Source: Bacteroidales bacterium (GTDB lineage Bacteria > Bacteroidota > Bacteroidia > Bacteroidales > JAGOPY01). Taken from it: a stretch of 64,000 nucleotides of DNA. Position numbers and translations under genes: made by a program. How positions within the stretch are numbered: position 1 is the first letter of the stretch; every line of letters starts with the position of its first letter. The stretch covers positions 124,001-188,000 of the forward strand of contig JAGOPY010000004.1 of NCBI GenBank assembly GCA_017991835.1, read 5' to 3'. The notes beneath the pieces were generated by a model. That model saw only the letters and a list, made by a program, of their open reading frames with translations. It was not told where the DNA came from and searched no databases. This document shows positions 1 through 6,526 of this stretch, piece by piece.

Positions 1-306
1 GGAAGAGAAATTGCCAATTCAGGGCCGGAAGGAACCGGTAAGATCCGGAATCATCCGAATCCTTTTAACGGGTCCACCACGATCGAATATACCTTGCCGG
101 AACAAGGCAGGGCGGTCCTGGCAGTCTATGATACGAGGGGAGAACTGGTCAGGGATCTCTACATCGGGAAACAATCTCCAGGCATTTATACCATTGAATG
201 GAACGGCTTGAACAATGCCGGAGCGCCGGTGAGCCCGGGGATTTATTTCTGCAGGCTGCAGACGGATGGGTATTCGGAAACGATTAAAATGTTCCTTTTG
301 AAATAA
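1..306 (+). CDS. C-terminal end of a T9SS-sorted secreted protein (5' truncated by window)
   Basis: The reading frame is open from the first base of the window and stops with TAA at 304-306, so only about 101 codons of the C-terminus are visible. Near residue 20 it has the motif HPNPFNGSTTIEYTLPEQG, followed by VYDTRGELVRDL, a W-N-G-L-N-N-A-G stretch and a closing GIYFCRLQTDGYSETIKMFLLK-type strand (motifs split here). That is the usual layout of a FlgD-like Ig fold acting as a type A T9SS sorting domain, which targets a protein through the outer membrane and is normally removed on export. The catalytic or binding part lies outside the window, so the function of the whole protein cannot be said. 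Confidence 0.8.
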   Translation, partial: GREIANSGPEGTGKIRNHPNPFNGSTTIEYTLPEQGRAVLAVYDTRGELVRDLYIGKQSPGIYTIEWNGLNNAGAPVSPGIYFCRLQTDGYSETIKMFLLK

Positions 307-340
307 AATGAAAAATGTAAAATGCAAAACGGAACATGAA

Positions 341-1111
341 TCACACCGCTACCCTCGTCACCCTCACAAAATCCTCCACACTGAGCTGTTCTGCCCTTTT
401 GCCGGCCAGGTGAAGGATTTCACCGCGTTCGTAATCGATATAAAACGACTTTAAAGAATTCCGGAGCGTTTTCCGGCGCTGGTTGAAAGCGGTCTTGACC
501 ACCCGGAAGAACAACTCTTCATCGCAGTCAAGTCTTTCCGTATCGTTCCTGGTAAGCCGTATCACAGCCGATTTGACCCTGGGTGGCGGGACGAAAACGT
601 TTTCGTTCACCGTAAACAGGTATTCGATCCGGTAATAGGCCTGGAGCAATACGCTCAGGATGCCGTAGGTTTTCGATCCCGGTCCCGCGGCAAGCCTCTC
701 CGCAACCTCTTTCTGAACCATTCCAACGACCTCTGTTACGTTCTGCCTCTCTTCCAGGATCCGGAAAAATATCTGGCTCGAAATATTGTATGGAAAATTC
801 CCGATAACAGCATAAGGCCCTGTAAAAATCTTCGCTGTGTTCATCCTGAGATAATCACCGTGAATGAATCGCGCCTCATGACCGGGAAACGCGTTATTCA
901 AATAATCGATCGCCTCCCTGTCCGTATCGATGAAATAGCATTCAATTCCCGGCAAATCCAGCAGGTACTTCGTCAAAACCCCCATCCCCGGCCCGATCTC
1001 AAGCAAACTGCCGACTGCCGACTGCCGACTGCCGACTATTTTCCTGGCAATATTCTCATCTTTCAGAAAATGCTGCCCCAGGTGCTTTTTCGGCCTGACA
1101 AAATTATTCAC
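341..1111 (-). CDS. rsmA: 16S rRNA (adenine(1518)-N6/adenine(1519)-N6)-dimethyltransferase
   Basis: This 256-residue protein belongs to the RsmA/KsgA family, which dimethylates two adjacent adenines near the 3' end of 16S rRNA late in small-subunit assembly. Visible signatures are the N-terminal KKHLGQHFLKD, the SAM-binding motif LLEIGPGMG, and the catalytic NFPYNIS (motif IV, N-L/F-P-Y), followed by the VPPPRVKSAVIRL and FNQRRKTLRNSL segments. The length is normal for the family. It lies 11 bases downstream of the TPR gene and probably ends the serS-TPR-rsmA transcript. An oddity is the short insert SRQSAVGS just before motif I. It is encoded by four copies of a 7-base tandem repeat, so a change in repeat number would shift the frame near codon 30. 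Confidence 0.96.
   Translation of the reverse strand: MNNFVRPKKHLGQHFLKDENIARKIVGSRQSAVGSLLEIGPGMGVLTKYLLDLPGIECYFIDTDREAIDYLNNAFPGHEARFIHGDYLRMNTAKIFTGPYAVIGNFPYNISSQIFFRILEERQNVTEVVGMVQKEVAERLAAGPGSKTYGILSVLLQAYYRIEYLFTVNENVFVPPPRVKSAVIRLTRNDTERLDCDEELFFRVVKTAFNQRRKTLRNSLKSFYIDYERGEILHLAGKRAEQLSVEDFVRVTRVAV
1007..1037 (-). repeat. Heptanucleotide tandem repeat inside rsmA
   Basis: The plus strand reads ACTGCCG four times in a row (1007-1013, 1014-1020, 1021-1027, 1028-1034) followed by a partial ACT. The unit is seven bases, which is not a multiple of three. It lies in frame within the rsmA coding region, just upstream of the SAM-binding motif codons. Confidence 0.95.
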
Positions 1112-1122
1112 ACAAAAAGTTC

Positions 1123-3024
1123 TTAATTATTAAAATCGCCGCGAAGCTGGCGGAAACGCTTTCTGGCTTCGGTGGCGAAAAGACTGCCGGGATAATCGAG
1201 CATAAGCTGCTGGTAAAGCTCCAGGGCAAGCGGATCATTCCCGAAAACTTCCGCCTGCATCTCCGCCCTTTTAAACAGCGCATTGTCGGCCAGGATATCC
1301 CTCGAATATACTTTGACAAGGGTTGCAAGGAGAGAATCGGCCAGATCGAATTTCTTCTGCCGTATAAAGATTTCTGCCTTACTGAATAAAACCTCATCGT
1401 CGAGGGGATTGTAAAGCCCCATCATGGCAATGGAATCGAGGGTGATTACCGCGAGGCTGTCCTGGTTGCGGTATTTGAGCAGGTCGGCCCGCGCAAAACA
1501 GGCGAGGGTGGTGTAAGTGCTGTCGGCATCCATGTTATCGCCTATCAACAACGACAAATCCATCGCATCATTGGCGATCAGCTTGGATGTGGCGGCTTTC
1601 AGCACATCGAGCTGCGCTTTTGCCCATTCGAACTCGCCGATATAGTACGACAGGCGGGCATTCCTGAACTTGGCTTCATGCCCTTTCGGATCGTTCTTGA
1701 ACATTTTTTCTACCTGCGAATAAAGCAACGATGCTTCCCATACCTCTCCGACGAAAAGGTAGATATCGCCGAGTTCCAGCTTGATGTCGGCCTTTACCAG
1801 GTCGGGAGCATTCGGGATGCTGAGAATCTCTTCGAGCAATGCCACCGCATCATCGAGCTTGTTGAGGTAAAAGGCCTGCAGGTGCGCCAGGTCACGCATC
1901 AGGATCAATGTACGGGCATTTTTACCGAGAAGTTCGACGGCCGTCAGATATTCTTTTTCAAGGTCTTCCAGGTTATCTTCCCCGCTTCCGTAACCTTCCG
2001 TCAGTCTCAGGAACCTGGCCTGGAGCGATCCGGTCAGGCATTCGGCATACAGCGGATGCATCTGACCTTTGCGGGTAATGTAGGAGAATGCTTCAATCGC
2101 CACGTCATATTCTTTGTTCGACAGCGCCAGGTCGCCTACCTCCAGCACCAGGAAACCGCCTTCATTGAAGCGCGTATCGAGCGACCGGGCCTGGATCAGC
2201 GCAAATTCGAAGTCTTTCTGCTGAACGGAAAGCCAGAGCAGCATTTCGCCGTAATTGCGGTTGTCGGGATTACGCTGGTTTCTTCTCAGCAGCGATTCCC
2301 GAAGCAGGTTGCTGATCTTGTCGTCGATGTCTTTGTTCAGTGCATTCTGCAGCCTGTTTTGAACCGTTTCCAGTTGCATGGGATCGGCTTGCAGGAGATC
2401 CAGGTATTCTTCAATCATCCCGCTGTAATTGCCGCTGACTTCATAGATCCTGGCCAGGTCCTGGTGGAACATTTCGGTGTAGCCCAGTATTTCCCGCCCT
2501 TTGAGATAAACCTTTATCGTATAATCGTATAACTGCCTCATCACAAAAGCATTGGCCAGTTCGTTAACCGCTGCTTTGGTCGGTTTCATGCCGGCCAGCA
2601 ATTCATCGAAAACTTTTGTCGCTTTGTCCGGTTTATCCGTCAGGAGATATAGATAACCGAGATCAACCTGGTACCGGTACGATTCGGGTTCGGCTTTCAT
2701 CCTTCCTTTGACCACCTTTTCCGCTTCATCAAACAGGTTGAGGTATGTCATGCAATAGAAATAATAGGTATACCGGTGATAGGTTGGCTGAATACCGTAG
2801 AGATCTCGGAATAATTCGAGCGCTTTTTCATATTCCTTGTTTCCGTAGTACTGGAAAGCGAGCTTCTCTTTTTCCTGTTCCTGCTGTTTTTTAGAAGCCT
2901 CGGGAGTACTGACCTCCGGAAAAACCTGGGAAAACGTATTCAGTGGGGCCATTGCCGTTATGAATGCGATGACCACTAAAGGGAATAAGGTTTTATAGAA
3001 TTTATTTAAGGATGATTTTTTCAA
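1123..3024 (-). CDS. Secreted/periplasmic tetratricopeptide-repeat protein
   Basis: I place the start at TTG 3024, giving 633 residues. From there the protein begins MKKSSLNKFYKTLFP followed by a hydrophobic stretch and a likely signal peptidase site after NTFSQ, near residue 30. The open frame extends upstream to an ATG at 3117, but those 31 residues are the antisense-like overlap with serS and would bury the signal peptide. The mature part is nearly all helical TPR-like units, for example YYGNKEYEKALELF, YLYLLTDKPDKATKVFDELL and YIGEFEWAKAQLDVL, so it is probably a protein-protein scaffold in the periplasm or on the outer membrane. There is no enzymatic motif. It overlaps the end of serS by 23 bases and precedes rsmA by 11 bases, which suggests one operon with translational coupling. 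Partner unknown. Confidence 0.85.
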   Translation of the reverse strand: MKKSSLNKFYKTLFPLVVIAFITAMAPLNTFSQVFPEVSTPEASKKQQEQEKEKLAFQYYGNKEYEKALELFRDLYGIQPTYHRYTYYFYCMTYLNLFDEAEKVVKGRMKAEPESYRYQVDLGYLYLLTDKPDKATKVFDELLAGMKPTKAAVNELANAFVMRQLYDYTIKVYLKGREILGYTEMFHQDLARIYEVSGNYSGMIEEYLDLLQADPMQLETVQNRLQNALNKDIDDKISNLLRESLLRRNQRNPDNRNYGEMLLWLSVQQKDFEFALIQARSLDTRFNEGGFLVLEVGDLALSNKEYDVAIEAFSYITRKGQMHPLYAECLTGSLQARFLRLTEGYGSGEDNLEDLEKEYLTAVELLGKNARTLILMRDLAHLQAFYLNKLDDAVALLEEILSIPNAPDLVKADIKLELGDIYLFVGEVWEASLLYSQVEKMFKNDPKGHEAKFRNARLSYYIGEFEWAKAQLDVLKAATSKLIANDAMDLSLLIGDNMDADSTYTTLACFARADLLKYRNQDSLAVITLDSIAMMGLYNPLDDEVLFSKAEIFIRQKKFDLADSLLATLVKVYSRDILADNALFKRAEMQAEVFGNDPLALELYQQLMLDYPGSLFATEARKRFRQLRGDFNN

Positions 3025-4279
3025 AACCGGTGAATTTTTGCAAGGCCGCCGGAATCCTGATCCCGTCATCCGCCTGGTTGTTTTCCAGCAATGCTGCGAC
3101 CACTCTGGGTAACGCAAGGGCGCTGCCGTTTAGTGTGTGGGCCAGCCGTGTTTTCCCTTCTTCATCTTTAAACCTGAGCTTCATCCGGTTTGCCTGGAAA
3201 TTCTCGAAGTTTGACACCGAGCTCACTTCGAGCCATCTCTTTTGCGCGCCCGACCATACTTCGAAATCATAGGTCAGTGCAGAGGTAAAGCTCATATCGC
3301 CCCCGCATAGCCTGACAATCCGGAACGGCAGCTCGAGCTTTTGCAGAAGCGATGCGACATGAAGCCGCATCTCCTCGAGTTGGGCGTAGGAGAGATCGGG
3401 ATGCGATATCTGTACAATTTCGACTTTATCGAACTGGTGCAGCCGGTTCAATCCCCTGACATCTTTGCCGTAGGATCCGGCTTCCCGACGGAAACAGCTC
3501 GAATAGGCGACATTCTTCACCGGCAGGTCGTCGGCTTTCAGGATGACATCGCGGTACACATTCGTAACAGGTACTTCGGCTGTCGGGATCGCGTAAAGCT
3601 TGTCCAGCCCGATGGCATACATCTGCCCGTCTTTGTCGGGCAACTGGCCGGTGCCGTAGGCTGAATCCTCATTGACGAAGAGGGGAGGCTGAAGTTCGGT
3701 GTAGCCTGCGGCAATCGCTTCTTCCAGGAAAAAATTGATGAGCGACCGTTGCAGTTTGGCGCCGTAACCTTTGTAAAAGGGAAATCCTGCTCCGGTCACC
3801 TTGCTTCCAAGGTCAAAATCGATAATGTCGTACCCGGATGCCAGTTCCCAGTGAGGTTTTGCTTTATCGCCAAGATCAGGCAGGGAGCCCCATTCGAAAA
3901 CGATTTCATTGTCTTCGGCGCTCTTTCCGGGCGATACGGAATTATGCGGCAGATTAGGGAGTAGAACCAACTGGTCGTTCAGCCGGGCATTGGTCTCGTC
4001 GAGTTGCCGGGAGAGCTCGCGGGCCAGATCTTTGAGTTCGGCAGTTTGTTTTTTCATGGCATTGGCTTCGGCTGCCATTCCTTTCTGGAACAGACCACCG
4101 ATCTCTTTTGCCAGCTGGTTTGACCTGGAAAGGGTATCATCAAGTTTCTTCTGAATCTCCCTTCTTTTCTCATCCAGGTTAATAATTTCACCGACAATTT
4201 CTTCCGCTTTGAAATTTTTTATGGCCAGGCGACTGACCAAGACATCCCGGTTATCCCTGATGTATCCTATTTGAAGCAT
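3002..4279 (-). CDS. serS: Seryl-tRNA synthetase
   Basis: This is a class II aminoacyl-tRNA synthetase that charges tRNA-Ser (and tRNA-Sec where present). With the ATG at 4279 the protein is 425 residues and starts MLQIGYIRDNRD, the normal family start. An in-frame TTG at 4300 would add seven residues but falls inside a promoter-like box, so I reject it. An N-terminal two-helix coiled-coil arm, which holds the tRNA, spans about residues 25-100. The catalytic domain follows, with motif 2 around CFRREAGSYGKDVRGLNRLH and motif 3 around LNGSALALPRVVAALLENNQ. It is the first gene of a tight minus-strand cluster with the TPR gene and rsmA. Confidence 0.97.
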   Translation of the reverse strand: MLQIGYIRDNRDVLVSRLAIKNFKAEEIVGEIINLDEKRREIQKKLDDTLSRSNQLAKEIGGLFQKGMAAEANAMKKQTAELKDLARELSRQLDETNARLNDQLVLLPNLPHNSVSPGKSAEDNEIVFEWGSLPDLGDKAKPHWELASGYDIIDFDLGSKVTGAGFPFYKGYGAKLQRSLINFFLEEAIAAGYTELQPPLFVNEDSAYGTGQLPDKDGQMYAIGLDKLYAIPTAEVPVTNVYRDVILKADDLPVKNVAYSSCFRREAGSYGKDVRGLNRLHQFDKVEIVQISHPDLSYAQLEEMRLHVASLLQKLELPFRIVRLCGGDMSFTSALTYDFEVWSGAQKRWLEVSSVSNFENFQANRMKLRFKDEEGKTRLAHTLNGSALALPRVVAALLENNQADDGIRIPAALQKFTGFEKIILK

Positions 4280-4297
4280 ATTCTGAAAATTGAGGTG

Positions 4298-4305
4298 CAA
4301 AGGTA
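4298..4305 (-). promoter_or_regulatory. Putative promoter -7 box for serS
   Basis: The minus strand reads TACCTTTG, an exact match to the Bacteroidota housekeeping -7 consensus TAnnTTTG. It lies 19 bases upstream of the chosen serS ATG. I see no clear TTTG -33 element at the right distance. The box contains the alternative TTG codon, which is why the shorter serS start is preferred. Confidence 0.5.
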
Positions 4306-4329
4306 CGATTAATAGTAAAATAAACCGAT

Positions 4330-4358
4330 CCCTGCCCCGATTTGGTAAAGGGGCAGGG
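4330..4358. other. Perfect 9-bp hairpin between rpmA and serS
   Basis: CCCTGCCCC (4330-4338) is matched by GGGGCAGGG (4350-4358) around an 11-base loop. There is no T-run on either side that would make it an ordinary intrinsic terminator. It sits about 50 bases from the serS start, between the serS promoter box and the rpmA terminator. It may be a repeat-derived palindrome. Confidence 0.6.
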
Positions 4359-4368
4359 GTGGGGGGAT

Positions 4369-4393
4369 AAAAAAACCCCGCATCTCTGCGGGG
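4369..4393 (-). terminator. Intrinsic terminator after rplU-rpmA
   Basis: On the minus strand the stem CCCCGCA / TGCGGGG (4376-4382 with 4387-4393, 4-base loop) is followed by seven Ts (complement of A 4369-4375). It lies 36 bases downstream of the rpmA stop and separates the ribosomal protein pair from serS. Confidence 0.88.
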
Positions 4394-4428
4394 TCAGTTC
4401 GTTTATAAGGGATGATTATTGGGTCGTT

Positions 4429-4716
4429 TTACTGGCTGACCGTTTCAGCCTTTTCCATTTGTTCGACAGGGATAACGGAGACAAATGAGCGGTCGTTCCT
4501 GCGTTTACGGAATTCCACCCTGCCGTCGATCAGCGCAAAGAGGGTATGATCCTTTCCCATACCGACATTCAGTCCGGGATTGTGGCGGGTGCCCCTCTGA
4601 CGAACGATAATATTGCCGGCTTTGGCAAACTGTCCGCCGTATATCTTAACTCCAAGCCGTTTGCTGTGTGATTCGCGGCCGTTGGATGAACTTCCCGCAC
4701 CTTTTTTGTGAGCCAT
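4429..4716 (-). CDS. rpmA: 50S ribosomal protein L27
   Basis: This 95-residue protein begins [20 protein letters not shown] and contains the L27 signature region [16 protein letters not shown]27 sits at the peptidyl transferase centre, where its N-terminal tail touches the tRNAs. No cleavable N-terminal extension of the Firmicutes kind is present, and the start matches mature L27 directly. It follows rplU by 30 bases and the pair is closed by a strong terminator, the standard rplU-rpmA operon. The C-terminal tail after FVSVIPVEQ is slightly longer than in E. coli. Confidence 0.98.
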   Translation of the reverse strand: MAHKKGAGSSSNGRESHSKRLGVKIYGGQFAKAGNIIVRQRGTRHNPGLNVGMGKDHTLFALIDGRVEFRKRRNDRSFVSVIPVEQMEKAETVSQ

Positions 4717-4746
4717 ATTCTGAGTTTTAAGGTGTTACTGAATCAA

Positions 4747-5142
4747 TTACTGGTTTTCCTGTGCCGGTTCTGCCTGAACTGCTTCTTCTGCAGGGGCTGC
4801 CGCTGCTTTCTTCGAACGCGACCGGGTCACTTTTTCTACAATGTCTTCAATTTTGATAAGGCTTAAATCCTGGCGGTGACCGTTGAATTTTTTGAAGCCT
4901 TTACGACGTTTCTTCTTGAAAACAAACACTTTATCGCCGCGGACATGATCCATGATCGTGCCATGCACCATCGCTCCGTCAATGACCGGAGTACCGACAA
5001 CAGTCTTCCCGTCGTGGTCGATCAGCATCACTTTTTCAAAGTCTAACTTTGCCCCTTTTTCCCCTTCAAGACGATGCACAAAGATCTCCTGTCCTTTCTC
5101 CACCTTGAATTGCTGTCCGGCTATATCAACTATTGCGTACAT
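4747..5142 (-). CDS. rplU: 50S ribosomal protein L21
   Basis: This 131-residue protein begins MYAIVDIAGQQFKVEKGQEI and carries the L21 core (VFVFKKKRRKGFKKFNGHRQ), which binds 23S rRNA. After the roughly 103-residue core there is an Ala/Glu/Gln-rich tail (KKAAAAPAEEAVQAEPAQENQ, shortened here) that is not needed for the fold. Such low-complexity tails are common in Bacteroidota L21. It is the first gene of the rplU-rpmA operon, and a two-part promoter is visible upstream. Confidence 0.97.
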   Translation of the reverse strand: MYAIVDIAGQQFKVEKGQEIFVHRLEGEKGAKLDFEKVMLIDHDGKTVVGTPVIDGAMVHGTIMDHVRGDKVFVFKKKRRKGFKKFNGHRQDLSLIKIEDIVEKVTRSRSKKAAAAPAEEAVQAEPAQENQ

Positions 5143-5180
5143 TACATTTATATTTTTCTGTCGGTCAAAATTTGGAAGCG

Positions 5181-5210
5181 CAAAAGTACAACATTTTTTA
5201 ATCCGACAAA
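5181..5210 (-). promoter_or_regulatory. Promoter of rplU-rpmA (-33 TTTG, -7 TAnnTTTG)
   Basis: On the minus strand a TTTG (complement of 5207-5210) is followed after 18 bases by TACTTTTG (complement of 5181-5188). This is a good match to the two-part Bacteroidota housekeeping promoter. The box ends 38 bases upstream of the rplU ATG. Confidence 0.65.
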
Positions 5211-5226
5211 GTAAATCTTTAAAAAT

Positions 5227-6135
5227 TTACAACTTAACTGCTTTTTTCTTATTGACCAGGAAAACCCCTAACAGGATGACCATCATCCAAAAAAAGGCGA
5301 GAATAGTAATTTTCTCCCCGTCAATCATTCCCCATGACACGGCAACGACCGGTATCAGGTAGGTGACGGATGCAGCAAAAACGGGGCTTGCAATCTTGAC
5401 GAGCTTATTGAAGGCTATCAGGGCCATACCGGTCCCGACCACAGCCAGGATGCCAATGTAGCCCAGGCCTTCCCAGGAGGTTGGGATTGTCGTCATTTTA
5501 TTTATAAAACCGGTGAACAGGAGAAGGTACAGCAGGATTGGAATACCGATGGTAAAAAACGAGAACACAGTGATGGTGAGGGCGTCAGTGTCTTTTAATT
5601 TATATTTTACGATATTGACATTGGTTGCATAACAAATCGTGGCAAAAATTATATAGACCGCGTAACCGAAATTGAAATCAAAACTTTTTCCGCCACTGAT
5701 GCTGATCAGCCCGATCGCGCCGATCAACCCGATAATAACGCCCAGGATGTTAAACCATTTGATTTTTAGTGAGAAAAAGCTGAGGCTGACAATAAGCGTG
5801 AAAAGAGGGGTAAGGGAGTTCAGGATGCCGGCCAGCGAACTGTCGATGCCTGTTTGGGCTTTGGCAAATAGAAATGCAGGGAAACCACTTCCGATCATGC
5901 CATTCAGGATCAGAAATTTCCACTCCCTTCGGCTTAATCTTCTTATTCTTTTAAAAACAAAAGGCAATAAAAACAAGAAGGCGATAGATATCCTGAGTGC
6001 ACCCACTTCAACGCTTGTAAAATAATTCAGCCCTTTTTTTATCAAGATAAAAGAACTTCCCCAGATAACAGCCAGTATCACCAGGATGACCCAGGGAAAT
6101 AAACTGCTGTTTGTCAAAGATTTTTCCGCTCTCAT
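5227..6135 (-). CDS. EamA-family (DMT superfamily) membrane transporter
   Basis: This 302-residue protein has about ten predicted membrane helices arranged as two EamA repeats, the pattern of the drug/metabolite transporter superfamily. The first repeat opens with WVILVILAVIWGSSFILIKKGL, broken by the W-G-S-S-F motif usual for EamA. The second begins near residue 155 (FGYAVYIIFATICYATNVNIV, partial). The ATG start at 6135 leaves a short cytoplasmic N-terminus before helix 1. Members export amino acids, nucleotides or other small metabolites, but the substrate cannot be read from the sequence. It is monocistronic, on the same strand as rplU, and diverges from the giant gene array. A promoter-like TATTTTTG box lies just upstream. 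Confidence 0.88.
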   Translation of the reverse strand: MRAEKSLTNSSLFPWVILVILAVIWGSSFILIKKGLNYFTSVEVGALRISIAFLFLLPFVFKRIRRLSRREWKFLILNGMIGSGFPAFLFAKAQTGIDSSLAGILNSLTPLFTLIVSLSFFSLKIKWFNILGVIIGLIGAIGLISISGGKSFDFNFGYAVYIIFATICYATNVNIVKYKLKDTDALTITVFSFFTIGIPILLYLLLFTGFINKMTTIPTSWEGLGYIGILAVVGTGMALIAFNKLVKIASPVFAASVTYLIPVVAVSWGMIDGEKITILAFFWMMVILLGVFLVNKKKAVKL

Positions 6136-6526
6136 TTATCAACAAAAATAGAAAAAGATCATCCCGTTTTTTTCCGAAGGCCAAGATATTAACAATCCTT
6201 GGCCGTTTTGAAACGACGATTTGATAAACCCCTCATTAATAGAGCCTTTGTAAAATGAATATAAATTAGCCATACCGGTTGAAAAAAGTCATAGTAATGT
6301 ATTATTGAATAGATTTTTCTGTTTATATTTGAAGGGTCCAGGTTTATAAACGATTCGAAAAAAAAATAGATAACGCCAATGTCTGTTTTTATTGATAAAA
6401 TATTACAAAATCCGGAACCTCCTTAGGGTTATTTTATCTAAATATATATTTACTCACCAAACAGTTTACTTACCCATTGACAGAACAACCAAAAACAAAC
6501 ACATTAATTAACTTAATTCAATTACC
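6136..6526. other. Divergent intergenic region before gene A (391 bp, no gene seen)
   Basis: This AT-rich region separates the minus-strand transporter from the first giant gene. I see no reading frame of interest. A plus-strand TATATTTG at 6324-6331 with a TTG at 6305-6307 (16-base spacing) is a weak housekeeping promoter candidate. GGAACC (6414-6419) followed after 15 bases by TATCTAA (6435-6441) weakly resembles the element found upstream of genes B to E. The last 40 bases, rich in AACA/TTAACTT, resemble the leaders of the other giant genes. Confidence 0.5.
6143..6150 (-). promoter_or_regulatory. Putative -7 box for the EamA transporter
   Basis: The minus strand reads TATTTTTG (matches TAnnTTTG), 7 bases upstream of the ATG. 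The position would give a near-leaderless transcript. The region is AT-rich, so a chance match is possible. Confidence 0.35.

Noticed and set aside
1678..2532. A 284-codon plus-strand frame opposite the TPR gene
   Set aside because: It is antisense to a long TPR coding region and shows no recognisable protein family.
3024..3117. Longer N-terminus for the TPR protein from an ATG at 3117
   Set aside because: It would place 31 unrelated residues before the signal peptide and lies over the serS C-terminus.
4280..4300. TTG start of serS at 4300
   Set aside because: The TTG is part of the TACCTTTG promoter-like box, and the ATG at 4279 gives the family start MLQ.
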